From Streptococcus oriscaviae (GTDB taxonomy: Bacteria; Bacillota; Bacilli; Lactobacillales; Streptococcaceae): 64,000 nt of DNA. The stretch is taken from positions 1,550,001-1,614,000 of the forward strand of contig NZ_CP073084.1 of NCBI RefSeq assembly GCF_018137985.1, given 5' to 3'. Position numbers and translations under genes: made by a program. Below, piece by piece: positions 25,901-33,674 of the stretch (positions are counted from its first letter, which is position 1; every line of letters starts with the position of its first letter). The notes below the pieces were generated by a model. The model did no database searches. It was not told the DNA's origin and saw nothing but the letters and a program-made list of their open reading frames with translations.

Positions 25901-27550
25901 AACAAGGTCGAAGAATGGACTTCAGAAGCAGGCAAGTCTAAAGAGCTTAACCTGAAACCAGGCAAGTACGTCTTCCACGAAGAAGCGGCACCAAACGGCT
26001 ATGTGGCAGTTACGGACATCACCTTCCAAGTGAACTATGATGGCAGTGTGACTGTTCTTGACACCAACAGCAACGCCGTTGAATACAAGGATGGCAAGCT
26101 GGTCATCACTGACCAATACGACACAACCCCTAAGAAAGTGACCTTCTCTAAGGTTAACCTTGGTGGTGAAGAAATCGCAGGCGCTGCTATCCAAATCTTC
26201 GACGAGCAGCAAAACAAGGTTGAGGAATGGATTTCAGAAGCTGGCGTGTCTAAAGAGCTTAACCTGAAACCAGGCAAGTACGTCTTCCACGAAGAAGCCG
26301 CACCAAACGGCTATGTAGCTGTTACTGACATCACCTTCCAAGTGAACTACGATGGCAGTGTGACCGTTCTTGACACTAACAGCAACGCCGTTGAGTACAA
26401 GGATGGCAAACTGGTTATCACAGACCAATACGACGAAACACCTAAGAAAGTGACCTTCTCTAAGGTCAACCTCGGCGGTGAAGAAATCGCAGGCGCTGCT
26501 ATCCAAATCTTCGACGAGCAACAGAACAAGGTTGAAGAATGGACTTCAGAAGCAGGCAAGTCTAAAGAGCTTAACCTGAAACCAGGCAAGTACGTCTTCC
26601 ACGAAGAAGCGGCACCAAACGGCTATGTAGCCGTAACGGACATCACCTTCCAAGTGAACTACGATGGCAGTGTGACCGTTCTTGACACCAACAGCAACGC
26701 CGTTGAGTACAAGGATGGTAAGTTGGTTATCACAGACCAATACGACGAAACACCTAAGAAAGTGACCTTCTCTAAGGTCAACCTCGGCGGTGAAGAAATC
26801 GCAGGCGCTGCTATCCAAATCTTCGACGAGCAACAGAACAAGGTTGAAGAATGGACTTCAGAAGCAGGCAAGTCTAAAGAGCTTAACCTGAAACCAGGCA
26901 AGTACGTCTTCCACGAAGAAGCGGCACCAAACGGCTATGTCGCAGTAACGGACATCACCTTCCAAGTGAACTATGATGGCAGTGTAACCGTTCTTGACAC
27001 CAACAGCAACGCCGTTGAGTACAAGAATGGTAAGTTGGTGGTTACGGATCAGTATGCACCGACTACAACAACCACAACCACTGAAACAACAACAGTTGAA
27101 ACCACTACAGAGTCAACGACTACCGAAACAACCACGGAAGAAACGACTACTGAAGCAACAACGACAACTACCTCCGAGGAAGCAACCACTTCTGAAGGGG
27201 AAACCACAACCACTACAGAGTCAACCACAACTGAAGAACCAACAACCACTACTTCAGAAGTGACTACAACTGAGGAGCCAACAACGACTACTTCAGAAGA
27301 AACCACAACCACTACTGAAGAGCCAACAACGACCACTTCAGAAGCAACTACTGAAGAGTCAACAACAACCACGACCACAACTACGGAAGAACCATCGGTT
27401 CCTTCTACAACGACTGAAGAACCGCCGGCTAAACCGAAGAGAGTCTTGCCAAGTACTGGTGATAGCTCAACAATTTGGACTATCCTTCTTGGTTTGGTAA
27501 TCCTTCTAGTGTCTGGTTTTGGCTTCTACTTCCACAAGAAGAGAGCCTAA
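22982..27550 (+). CDS. LPXTG-anchored surface adhesin with nine CnaB-type repeats
   Basis: A 1522-residue wall-anchored protein. Order: signal peptide (1-32, ending VEAK), an N-terminal region (33-330) resembling the adhesive head of SpaA/collagen-binding adhesins, one divergent CnaB domain (330-420; Lys in DLTKTDESG, Glu in IREVTPPPGY), nine repeats (425-1359), a Thr/Glu-rich stalk (1360-1485), LPSTG at 1489, a hydrophobic segment and KKRA. In each repeat FSKVN supplies the Lys and FHEEAAPNGY the Glu expected to form an intramolecular isopeptide bond. It is inserted between khpB and rpmH, normally close neighbours, and is followed by its own terminator. Ligand unknown. The N-terminal assignment is by general similarity only. 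Confidence 0.88.
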   Translation: MKKKIGSWLQLVVLLAGFFLPSLASYRTVEAKTISGIVTSMSVTDAAGNPLTSGLDMWGQFRLYAEFALPNNIVEEGDTTVIQVPNEITFPLTAPFDVRTTGGELVAKGTFDGSTKTVTLTYTSYASGKSNVTGNFFFYGRVDHSVVKTDQDIDLNITVEGTPIYAGKIHYNGPPGQYSSKLEKSGWQDNNDSTKLQYELAINRDMLSFQNVVITDYVRSPGLELVPDSFQVFALDWAWDNGDWTHSNHADLTAQTDIQIASDKRSFTINLGNLTNRGILINYKVKLPYTPVDGEVFLNDAAMNANGSLVEDDTASTTYFVAGGTAEGYVFSIDLTKTDESGQPLAGAVFEVTRDRNGVVVGTITTGTDGKAVFNNLLKDNYTIREVTPPPGYKPLATTIPIGPDDFGTTKVASRTITNEKDAQPKQVSISKINLGGQEIAGAKIKIRDTQGTEVASWTSEAGKSKELTLMPGEYVFHEEAAPNGYLTVTDITFKVNNNGVVSVVNANGNAVFVDQVGKLIITDQYDETPKKVTFSKVNLGGKEIAGAKIVIRDDQGAEVASWTSEADKSKELTLEPGEYVFHEEAAPNGYVAVTDITFKVNYDGSVTVLNANSNAVEYKDGKLVITDQYDTMPKKVTFSKVNLGGEEIAGAEIKIRNTQGTEVASWTSEAGKSKELNLVPGKYVFHEEAAPNGYVAVTDITFQVNYDGSVTVLDTNSNAVEYKDGKLVITDQYDTTPKKVTFSKVNLGGEEIAGAEIKIRNTQGTEVASWTSEADKSKELTLEPGEYVFHEEAAPNGYVAVTDITFKVNYDGSVTVLNANSNAVEYKDGKLVITDQYDETPKKVTFSKVNLGGEEIAGAAIQIFDEQQNKVEEWTSEAGKSKELNLKPGKYVFHEEAAPNGYVAVTDITFQVNYDGSVTVLDTNSNAVEYKDGKLVITDQYDTTPKKVTFSKVNLGGEEIAGAAIQIFDEQQNKVEEWTSEAGKSKELNLKPGKYVFHEEAAPNGYVAVTDITFQVNYDGSVTVLDTNSNAVEYKDGKLVITDQYDTTPKKVTFSKVNLGGEEIAGAAIQIFDEQQNKVEEWISEAGVSKELNLKPGKYVFHEEAAPNGYVAVTDITFQVNYDGSVTVLDTNSNAVEYKDGKLVITDQYDETPKKVTFSKVNLGGEEIAGAAIQIFDEQQNKVEEWTSEAGKSKELNLKPGKYVFHEEAAPNGYVAVTDITFQVNYDGSVTVLDTNSNAVEYKDGKLVITDQYDETPKKVTFSKVNLGGEEIAGAAIQIFDEQQNKVEEWTSEAGKSKELNLKPGKYVFHEEAAPNGYVAVTDITFQVNYDGSVTVLDTNSNAVEYKNGKLVVTDQYAPTTTTTTTETTTVETTTESTTTETTTEETTTEATTTTTSEEATTSEGETTTTTESTTTEEPTTTTSEVTTTEEPTTTTSEETTTTTEEPTTTTSEATTEESTTTTTTTTEEPSVPSTTTEEPPAKPKRVLPSTGDSSTIWTILLGLVILLVSGFGFYFHKKRA
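24254..27057 (+). repeat. Nine tandem 312-bp (104-residue) CnaB repeats
   Basis: Starts: 24254 (315 bp, most divergent), 24569, 24881, 25193, 25505, 25817, 26129, 26441, 26753. Two sub-types differ in the segment after IAGA: IKIRNTQGTEVASW in repeats 1-4 and IQIFDEQQNKVEEW in repeats 5-9. Repeats 5 and 6 are almost identical in nucleotides, as are 8 and 9, indicating recent duplication. Confidence 0.95.
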
Positions 27551-27575
27551 ACTGGTGGATGACCTTTAAAAGTGA

Positions 27576-27830
27576 ATGAGAGAAAGGAGCCCTAAGAGTC
27601 GTCTTAGGGTCCTTTTTCTTTACCATTTTCTGGTAGTCTACACCCTCTATCTGCTTGCCAACCGCATCGGTGGGAATACTGAGAATTTCTTATCACTCGT
27701 CACCCTTATTCAGTTTTTATTGGTTTATGTCCTGGTTTGGGCAGTTGTTGTGTTTATGACACGGCAAAAGGTGACCAAAATCAATGAAAAATTGCGGGAG
27801 AGGAAACATTCACTTGACAAAGGCCACTAG
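27576..27830 (+). pseudogene. 5'-truncated DUF3021-family membrane protein remnant
   Basis: The frame encodes VLFLYHFLVVYTLYLLANR...LVTLIQFLLVYVLVWAVVVFMTRQKVTKINEKLRER, matching the C-terminal two membrane segments and charged tail of DUF3021 proteins, which are about 130-150 residues. The N-terminal half is absent. The first 13 codons are supplied by the adhesin's terminator hairpin, so this is unlikely to be a working gene. Best read as debris of a gene cut when the adhesin locus was installed. DUF3021 genes often pair with LytTR regulators; none is here. Confidence 0.65.
27588..27615 (+). terminator. Terminator of the adhesin gene
   Basis: CCCTAAGA and TCTTAGGG form an 8-base stem around GTCG, followed by TCCTTTTTCTTT. 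It lies inside the reading frame of the DUF3021 remnant. Confidence 0.8.
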
Positions 27831-27842
27831 TTGTTATAGAAT
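27814..27842 (+). promoter_or_regulatory. rpmH promoter
   Basis: TTGACA (27814-27819), 17-base spacer, TAGAAT (27837-27842). It overlaps the end of the DUF3021 remnant. Confidence 0.8.
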
Positions 27843-27915
27843 GGATAGGTATGTTTAGTAACTGATCAAACTAGCCGGCTAAACGAATACGAAAATCTAA
27901 GAGGAGGTATTCATC

Positions 27916-28053
27916 GTGAAACGTACTTTTCAACCAAGTAAAATCCGTCGCGCGCGTAAACACGGATTCCGTAACCGTATGTCAACTAAAAACGGCCGTC
28001 GCGTTTTAGCAGCTCGTCGTCGTAAAGGACGCAAAGTGCTTGCTGTAGCATAA
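27916..28053 (+). CDS. rpmH: 50S ribosomal protein L34
   Basis: A 45-residue, very basic ribosomal protein ([20 protein letters not shown] at the start, ending [12 protein letters not shown]). Start GTG 27916 follows GAGGAGG. Usually 44 residues; the extra residue is an inserted Val before the final Ala. A strong promoter precedes it and a bidirectional terminator follows. Confidence 0.95.
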   Translation: MKRTFQPSKIRRARKHGFRNRMSTKNGRRVLAARRRKGRKVLAVA

Positions 28054-28063
28054 GAATAATTAG

Positions 28064-28097
28064 AAAACCAGCAGAAACTCGAGTCTGCTGGTTTTTT
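28064..28097. terminator. Bidirectional terminator between rpmH and the HAD gene
   Basis: AAAACCAGCAGA (28064-28075) pairs with TCTGCTGGTTTT (28084-28095), T-rich on both strands. Confidence 0.85.
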
Positions 28098-28103
28098 GCT
28101 GGT

Positions 28104-28922
28104 TTAATCTTGGTTGAGAATATATTTGGAAATGGCTTTGGCAACCCCTGATTGGTCATTGGTATCTGTCACATCATCTGCAAGAGCTTGGATTTTCGGA
28201 TGAGCATTTCCCATAGCGATGGACAAACCTGCCCACTCCAGCATTTCTAAGTCGTTGTTGCCATCCCCGATGGCCATAACTTGTTGGGGCTGGAGCCCTA
28301 AGATTGTGGTCAGTTTAGCTAGGGAAGCAGCTTTGCTGATTCCTGATGGCAGAGCTTCAAGGGCATAATCCAGACTGCGGACAGGACTGAACTCTTCTCT
28401 TAACGCTTCTTCAAAGCGCTCTTGGAAGGCATCCAGAACCTTTTCTTCACCCATAAAAATCGGGACCAGAACAGGGATGTCCAGTGCTTTAAAGGCCTCC
28501 AGCCCCACATGGTAGAGTGTAGAAAATTCCACCTGAGCATCATGTCGGGCCGCCGCATTGACCTCTTGGCCGATGACATAATTCGCATCAAGGGTAAAGA
28601 GGACTAGGTTAAGGCTGGGAAAATCCTCGAGAAGACTGGCTAGATAGTCTAATTGCTCTATTTCAATTCCTGTCTGGTAAACGACCTGCCAGTCCTTGCT
28701 GTGGAGAATAAAACAGCCGTTGTTGCCGATGACATAATCGTCCATGGGAAGGGCTAGTTCATCCACATAAGGTTGGATGCCTGATTTGGGCCGGCCAGTA
28801 CATAGAACGATTTGAATCCCAAGCTGAGCGGCCTGCTGAAGCGCCAGTTTGTTCGCGGCTGATATAGTTTTGTTTGAATCCAGCAAGGTGCCGTCCATGT
28901 CTAAGGCAATGAGTTTAATCAT
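28104..28922 (-). CDS. Cof-type HAD-superfamily phosphatase
   Basis: A 272-residue HAD hydrolase with motif I LDMDGTLLD (nucleophile Asp8), motif II LCTGR, motif III Lys in ISKAASL and motif IV GDGNNDLEML. The cap is the C2 type of the Cof/YbiV group, which dephosphorylate sugar phosphates, flavin or PLP-like substrates. Convergent with rpmH. Confidence 0.88.
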   Translation of the reverse strand: MIKLIALDMDGTLLDSNKTISAANKLALQQAAQLGIQIVLCTGRPKSGIQPYVDELALPMDDYVIGNNGCFILHSKDWQVVYQTGIEIEQLDYLASLLEDFPSLNLVLFTLDANYVIGQEVNAAARHDAQVEFSTLYHVGLEAFKALDIPVLVPIFMGEEKVLDAFQERFEEALREEFSPVRSLDYALEALPSGISKAASLAKLTTILGLQPQQVMAIGDGNNDLEMLEWAGLSIAMGNAHPKIQALADDVTDTNDQSGVAKAISKYILNQD

Positions 28923-29025
28923 AGTTTTTTCCTTTTTGAATAGTTCTCTGATGCCATTGTAACATAAGCATCAATGGTCTGTCATCTATGGCCAAAAACG
29001 AGCCTCTCTGTGGTACAATAGAAGC

Positions 29026-29802
29026 ATGACAATACAAATTTTTGATACCCATACCCACCTCAACGTTGAGCAATTTGACGGTCGGGTCCAAGAAGAATTA
29101 GACTTTGCCAAGGAAATGGGCGTCACCCTCCACAATGTAGTCGGTTTTGACCGGGCAACGATTGATAAGGCTATTGAACTGGCAGACCGGCACCCTGAAA
29201 TTTATCTGACCCTGGGCTGGCATCCGACAGAGGCTGGCACCTATGACGAGGAAGCGGAAAGCTACCTACTCAAGGCCCTCCAGCATCCCAAGGTCATCGC
29301 CCTGGGGGAAATTGGCTTGGACTACTACTGGATGACGGCAGATAAGGAGACCCAGGCTCGGGTTTTCAAGCGGCAGATGGAGCTGGCTAAGGAACTGGAC
29401 TTGCCTTTTGTGGTTCACACTCGTGACGCTCTGGAAGATACCTATTCGGTCATCAAGGAAGTGGGTGTCGGCCCGCGGGGCGGCATTATGCATTCCTTTT
29501 CTGGTACGCTGGAGGAGGCTCAGGCATTCACAGACCTGGGCATGCACATCTCCTTCTCGGGAGTCGTGACCTTCAAAAAAGCCAGAGAACTTCAGGAAGC
29601 AGCGCAAGCTTTGCCCCTAGAAAAAATCCTGGTTGAAACGGACGCACCTTACTTGGCCCCTGTGCCCAAGCGCGGTCGGGAAAACCGCACCGGCTACACC
29701 AGATATGTGGTGGAAATGCTGGCCCAGCTTCGCAACCAGTCGGTCGAGGAAGTGGCGAAAGCGACCTACGAGAATGCAAGGAGCTTGTTTAAGATTGACT
29801 AA
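29026..29802 (+). CDS. tatD: TatD family metal-dependent DNase
   Basis: A 258-residue TIM-barrel hydrolase: DTHTHL (metal ligands), GEIGLDYYW, FVVHTRDA, HSFSGTLEEA, VETDAPYLAP. These match the TatD/YcfH group. The stop is 4 bases before the rnmV start, the usual pair. Confidence 0.92.
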   Translation: MTIQIFDTHTHLNVEQFDGRVQEELDFAKEMGVTLHNVVGFDRATIDKAIELADRHPEIYLTLGWHPTEAGTYDEEAESYLLKALQHPKVIALGEIGLDYYWMTADKETQARVFKRQMELAKELDLPFVVHTRDALEDTYSVIKEVGVGPRGGIMHSFSGTLEEAQAFTDLGMHISFSGVVTFKKARELQEAAQALPLEKILVETDAPYLAPVPKRGRENRTGYTRYVVEMLAQLRNQSVEEVAKATYENARSLFKID

Positions 29803-29806
29803 GAAA

Positions 29807-30361
29807 ATGAAGATACAAGAAGTCCTGGTGGTCGAGGGCAAGGACGATACAGCCAACCTCAAACGCTTTTACGAGGTGGACACCTACGAAACCAGAGGCT
29901 CGGCCATCTCAGAGGATGATTTGGAGCGCATCGAAAAGCTCCATAAGCTACGGGGGGTCATTGTCTTTACCGACCCCGACTACAATGGCGAGCGGATTCG
30001 GAAAATTATTATGCAGGCCGTTCCTACGGTCAAACACGCCTTTTTACAGCGGGACGAAGCCAGACCTAAGTCCAAGACAAAAGGCCGGTCCTTGGGTATT
30101 GAGCATGCCAGCTTCGAGGACTTGGAAAAGGCCCTGGCAGGCGTGCGTGGCTACTATGATGACGAAAATCACTTTGACATTACCAAGTCAGACCTGATGC
30201 GCCTAGGCCTCCTCATGGGCGGCGATAGCCGCAAGCGCCGTGAGTATCTGGGAGAACGCTTGCGCATCGGCTACTGCAATGGCAAACAACTGCTCAAACG
30301 CTTGGAACTATTTGGAATTAGTTTGACGGAAGTTGAGGAAGTGATGGGGGAGTATGAGTAG
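29807..30361 (+). CDS. rnmV: Ribonuclease M5
   Basis: A 184-residue Toprim enzyme that matures 5S rRNA. Toprim residues: VVEGKDD (catalytic Glu) and VIVFTDPDYNGERIR (DxD). KSKTKGRSLGIEHAS and SRKRREYLGERLRIGYCNGKQLLKRL are family signatures. ATG 29807 is used here; an in-frame TTG at 29795, 11 bases after AAGGAG, is an alternative. Its last 8 bases overlap the start of the broken Nudix gene. Confidence 0.93.
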   Translation: MKIQEVLVVEGKDDTANLKRFYEVDTYETRGSAISEDDLERIEKLHKLRGVIVFTDPDYNGERIRKIIMQAVPTVKHAFLQRDEARPKSKTKGRSLGIEHASFEDLEKALAGVRGYYDDENHFDITKSDLMRLGLLMGGDSRKRREYLGERLRIGYCNGKQLLKRLELFGISLTEVEEVMGEYE

Positions 30362-30500
30362 ACAGGAACAAGTCATCCTAACCAATATGTGTATGATTAT
30401 AGACGGTCAGCGGGTATTGGTCCAGGATAGAAAATCTGAAAAGTGGTCAGGACTTACATTTCCTGGAGGGGATTGTGTCATAATAATGACAGGTGCTTAA
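30354..30500 (+). pseudogene. 5' fragment of a Nudix (MutT-type) hydrolase, interrupted
   Basis: ATG 30354 overlaps rnmV and opens MSRQEQVILTNMCMIIDGQR, then VLVQDRKSEKWSGLTFPGG, the typical start of streptococcal MutT/Nudix proteins. After the PGG at base 30470 the frame leaves the family (DCVIIMTGA, stop at 30500), exactly where the Nudix box GHVERGE should follow. The remainder of such a gene is found at 33795-34178. The two-gene module lies between. Confidence 0.88.
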
Positions 30501-30529
30501 AACGCTGATAAATCAAGGATTTGAGCGTT
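30476..30529. repeat. Palindromes at the left edge of the inserted module
   Basis: TGTCAT-AATA-ATGACA (30476-30491) stands 5 bases after the last Nudix-like codon. A longer hairpin follows: AACGCT (30501-30506) with AGCGTT (30524-30529) and an inner AAATC/GATTT pair. Neither has a T tail, so they are not obvious terminators. Confidence 0.5.
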
Positions 30530-30545
30530 CTATAAAATATAAATA

Positions 30546-30575
30546 TTGTAAAAAGGTCAAAAATAGTGGTATAAT
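30546..30575 (+). promoter_or_regulatory. Promoter of the methyltransferase/GHKL operon
   Basis: TTGTAA, 18-base spacer, TATAAT (30570-30575) with TG at the extended -10 position. GGAGG lies just before the ATG at 30596. Confidence 0.65.
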
Positions 30576-30595
30576 TTAGAGTGGAGGATATTACC

Positions 30596-31654
30596 ATGAA
30601 AATTAATGCTGTGGATCTGTTTTGCGGTGTTGGAGGGTTGACCTGTGGCGTTCAACAAGCGGGTATAAACGTTGTTGCAGGTTATGATATAGATCCTCGT
30701 AGTCAATTTGCTTATGAATTTAATAATAAGGCGAGATTCATATTAAAAGATGTTAAAGAAATTGATGGCCAGGAAATTAATAATCTTTATCCAGATAATA
30801 CGGATATAAAAATTTTAATGGGTTGTGCTCCATGCCAACCCTTTTCGACATATAGTCATAAGTACAAGAACAATGAGAATACACTTCAGAAAATGGATCT
30901 TTTAGACTACTTTGGTCAACAAATTGAATATGTTCAACCAGATATTGTTTCCATGGAAAATGTTCCTCAGATGGCTAAAGAGAAGGTGTTTGATAACTTT
31001 ATCCAAATTTTGAAAGATAATGATTATTCGATTGATTATAAAGTAGTTTACGCTCCAGAGTATGGTGTTCCACAAAAAAGAAAACGCCTATTACTTTTAG
31101 CCTCGAAATTAGGAGAGATAAAATTACTGCCTCCTCAATTTGCTAAAGATAATTACCCGACACTTAGGGAGACAATTGGAAATTTACCAAAACTAAAGGC
31201 GGGAGAAACTAATTTGAAAGATCCTCTACATAGAAGTAGAAAACTTTCCGAATTAAATATGAAAAGGATAAAACAGTCAAAGCCGGGTGGAACTTGGAAG
31301 GATTGGGACGAAGAACTTTTACTTGAAGCTTATAAGAAAAAGAGTGGAGCATCATTTGGATCTGTTTATGGTCGTTTAGAGTGGGACCAGCCTTCTAATA
31401 CAATAACAACACAGTTTCCAGGTATCGGAAATGGTCGTTTTGGTCATCCAGAACAAGATAGAGCATTGAGCTTACGTGAAGGAGCGATGCTACAAACTTT
31501 TCCGAGGGACTATCTTTTTACAGAACCTGAACTTGGTGGAAATTACCCTATTGCACAAGTTGCGTTACAAATTGGCAACGCTGTTCCTCCTAAGTTAGGT
31601 GAGATTATTGGTCAGAGTATCAAACAACATTTAGAGGAGATTTATCATGACTAG
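30596..31654 (+). CDS. DNA (cytosine-5) methyltransferase
   Basis: A 352-residue C5 methyltransferase starting MKINAVDLFCGVGGLTCG. Motifs in order: I (DLFCGVGG), IV (GCAPCQPFS, catalytic Cys), VI (MENVPQM), VIII (QKRKRLLLLAS), a short target-recognition region (about 190-270), IX (RALSLREGAMLQTFP) and X (QIGNAVPPKL). All catalytic motifs are intact. The last 8 bases overlap the GHKL gene, so the two are translationally coupled. It probably protects host DNA from the partner. AT-rich codon use sets it apart from rnmV and rsmA; it sits within a broken Nudix gene, so recent acquisition is likely. Target site cannot be read from sequence. Confidence 0.94.
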   Translation: MKINAVDLFCGVGGLTCGVQQAGINVVAGYDIDPRSQFAYEFNNKARFILKDVKEIDGQEINNLYPDNTDIKILMGCAPCQPFSTYSHKYKNNENTLQKMDLLDYFGQQIEYVQPDIVSMENVPQMAKEKVFDNFIQILKDNDYSIDYKVVYAPEYGVPQKRKRLLLLASKLGEIKLLPPQFAKDNYPTLRETIGNLPKLKAGETNLKDPLHRSRKLSELNMKRIKQSKPGGTWKDWDEELLLEAYKKKSGASFGSVYGRLEWDQPSNTITTQFPGIGNGRFGHPEQDRALSLREGAMLQTFPRDYLFTEPELGGNYPIAQVALQIGNAVPPKLGEIIGQSIKQHLEEIYHD

Positions 31655-33674
31655 TTTAAAGTTTTCAATAGCAAATAATGCTGTTACTCATCTAGGTAGA
31701 AATTTATATTCAACGACTCCGCCTGCTTTAGCAGAATTAGTAGCTAATTCGTATGATGCTTATGCGACTGAGGTAAATATAAAATTATCCAATGATTCTA
31801 TTGTTATTATTGATAATGGTAAAGGGCTAGATTTAGTAGAATTAGAGCAAAAATATGCTATTATTGGTTCTGAGAAACAAGAAGAAGCTCCTATCAATGG
31901 GTTAGATGAGCGAAAACCAATGGGGAAAAAGGGTATTGGTAAGTTAGCCGCATTTAGTTTGGGAAATATTTATACAGTTTATTCTAAGAGCCGTGGCTCA
32001 AGCGCAAATGACTGGCTAAAATTTACGTTGAATTACAGACAGATGACCGCTAGTAATGATTATGATGTAGAAGTCACTGAGACAGAGCTACCGGAAGAGT
32101 TTTCGGAATTTGAGAGTTATACTTCAGGTTTTATAGTGAAAATTACAGATACTAGACGTCGTATAACAGAAGCCACTAGAAATAATATAAGAAAACAACT
32201 TTCTAGAAGGTTCTACATAAATCAGTCTAAAACTAACTTTAAACTAAAACTAGATGGTCAAGAATTAGAGTTAGCGTCAAATGAGTATTACAACAAAATT
32301 CAGTATGTAGTATATTTTGGAAATCTTGAAGAGGATGAAATAAAATCAAAGTTTGAAAATGTTGAAATACTTGAAAAGTACTCGAAAATTCCCCACATAG
32401 CAACCTATTTTTCTAATTCTAATATCTCTGGCTGGATTGGTACAACTAATAAACCAAAAGATTTGAAAAATGAGGACGGTGCAAGTTTTGCTAATATCAT
32501 TATTTTAGCTAATGGAAAAATTGCTGATGAAGATATATTAAAGAGTAAGTCAAATGCACGAATAGCAAATAATTATATTGTTGGGGAAATTGTAGCAGAT
32601 GATTTTATATCAAAATTGGATGATCCAATAACCTCTAGTCGCCAAGGCTTAGATGATTCTATTCCTGAGGTTGAAGAATTAATATTGAATTTAGACAAGG
32701 TAAGAGATTTTGTTATTGAACGGTGGGATGAAATTAGGCGAGAGAACGCTATAGAGAACTTACCAGAGAGAATTAAAAGTAATCAATCTTATACAGATTG
32801 GCTTTCTGGCCTTACTGAAGAACAAAAAAAGATTAATAATAAACTTTTGGATTTGTTTTCCAATAAATTGGATGATGATGTTGCGCTGGATGCAAATGCT
32901 GTAGATTCAATGGTAACTTCTATCTCTACTGTAATAAACAATATTGAAGCAGATGATTTGATTGCTAGTTTTGAGGAAGAAGAAGATTCTGATGCACAAT
33001 ATGCTTTATTATTCAAATTAATGACTAATATCGCAAAGATGGAAGACTTGAATCATGCTAATCTTATTAGGAAACGTCTTTCTGCTATCGAAAAACTAGA
33101 ACGTTTGATGGCGGATGATTCAACAGCAGAAAAAGTATTTGAAAAACATTTATCAGATAATCCTTGGTTAATAAATCCTTATTGGAATGTGGATAGAAAT
33201 ACTCCAACAGAAACAGATTATTTAAGAAATCAAGAATTTTTTAATCTTGATAGAGGAAATGATGAATTTAAAAGGAATTTCTTGGATATTTCAATTAGGG
33301 TTGCAGAAGAGGAATATCCTATAATCATTGAACTGAAAAAGAATACTGCTGATGGATACGCAAGAGTTGACTTTAATATGATAAACGAACAGATTACTAA
33401 CTATAGACAAGCTATGATTCAAAATATCCCAGAATTGCGTACAGTAGATGAAACAGATATAAAAGTTATATTTGTGTTATCAGAAAATACAGGAATGATA
33501 GGTGCTGGAAATAAAATAGAGTTTACTGCTAGAGAAAAACAGATGTTGGATATTAGTAATATAACAATATTAAAATATAGCAAAATTATTGCAGAAGCTA
33601 GAAAAATGTATCAAGATCATCTGAAGTATCAAAAAGAGGCTAAACTTATTCCTGATTTAAGCACTGATAGTTAG
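31647..33674 (+). CDS. MORC-like GHKL ATPase with C-terminal PD-(D/E)XK-like nuclease region
   Basis: A 675-residue protein. The N-terminal GHKL ATPase shows N-box E30-LVAN34-SYD37A, G1 box D56-N-G-K-G60 and G2 box G93-KKGIGK99. An S5-like transducer region follows (to about residue 330), then a helical linker (about 360-500). The C-terminal part (about 500-640) has NFLDIS (D547) and YPIIIELKK (E562-x-K564), then a Q-x-x-xYR helix, the pattern of PD-(D/E)XK nucleases. GHKL ATPases of this MORC/MutL-like kind are known from comparative genomics beside methyltransferases, in proposed restriction systems. It overlaps the methyltransferase by 8 bases, so the pair is most simply a restriction-modification-like defence system. 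Nuclease activity is inferred. Confidence 0.8.
   Translation: MTSLKFSIANNAVTHLGRNLYSTTPPALAELVANSYDAYATEVNIKLSNDSIVIIDNGKGLDLVELEQKYAIIGSEKQEEAPINGLDERKPMGKKGIGKLAAFSLGNIYTVYSKSRGSSANDWLKFTLNYRQMTASNDYDVEVTETELPEEFSEFESYTSGFIVKITDTRRRITEATRNNIRKQLSRRFYINQSKTNFKLKLDGQELELASNEYYNKIQYVVYFGNLEEDEIKSKFENVEILEKYSKIPHIATYFSNSNISGWIGTTNKPKDLKNEDGASFANIIILANGKIADEDILKSKSNARIANNYIVGEIVADDFISKLDDPITSSRQGLDDSIPEVEELILNLDKVRDFVIERWDEIRRENAIENLPERIKSNQSYTDWLSGLTEEQKKINNKLLDLFSNKLDDDVALDANAVDSMVTSISTVINNIEADDLIASFEEEEDSDAQYALLFKLMTNIAKMEDLNHANLIRKRLSAIEKLERLMADDSTAEKVFEKHLSDNPWLINPYWNVDRNTPTETDYLRNQEFFNLDRGNDEFKRNFLDISIRVAEEEYPIIIELKKNTADGYARVDFNMINEQITNYRQAMIQNIPELRTVDETDIKVIFVLSENTGMIGAGNKIEFTAREKQMLDISNITILKYSKIIAEARKMYQDHLKYQKEAKLIPDLSTDS

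Noticed and set aside
24254-27057. Tandem repeats considered as a CRISPR array
   Set aside because: Unit is 312 bp, in frame and protein-coding, without unique spacers; no cas genes nearby.
25328-27378. Series of minus-strand open frames at 312-bp spacing across the adhesin, plus a Val-rich one opposite the Thr stalk
   Set aside because: They simply mirror the plus-strand repeats and Thr codons; no ribosome sites or family resemblance.
30581-30595. Upstream GTG start for the methyltransferase
   Set aside because: It overlaps the GGAGG ribosome site that serves ATG 30596, and MKINAVDLFCG is the family-like start.
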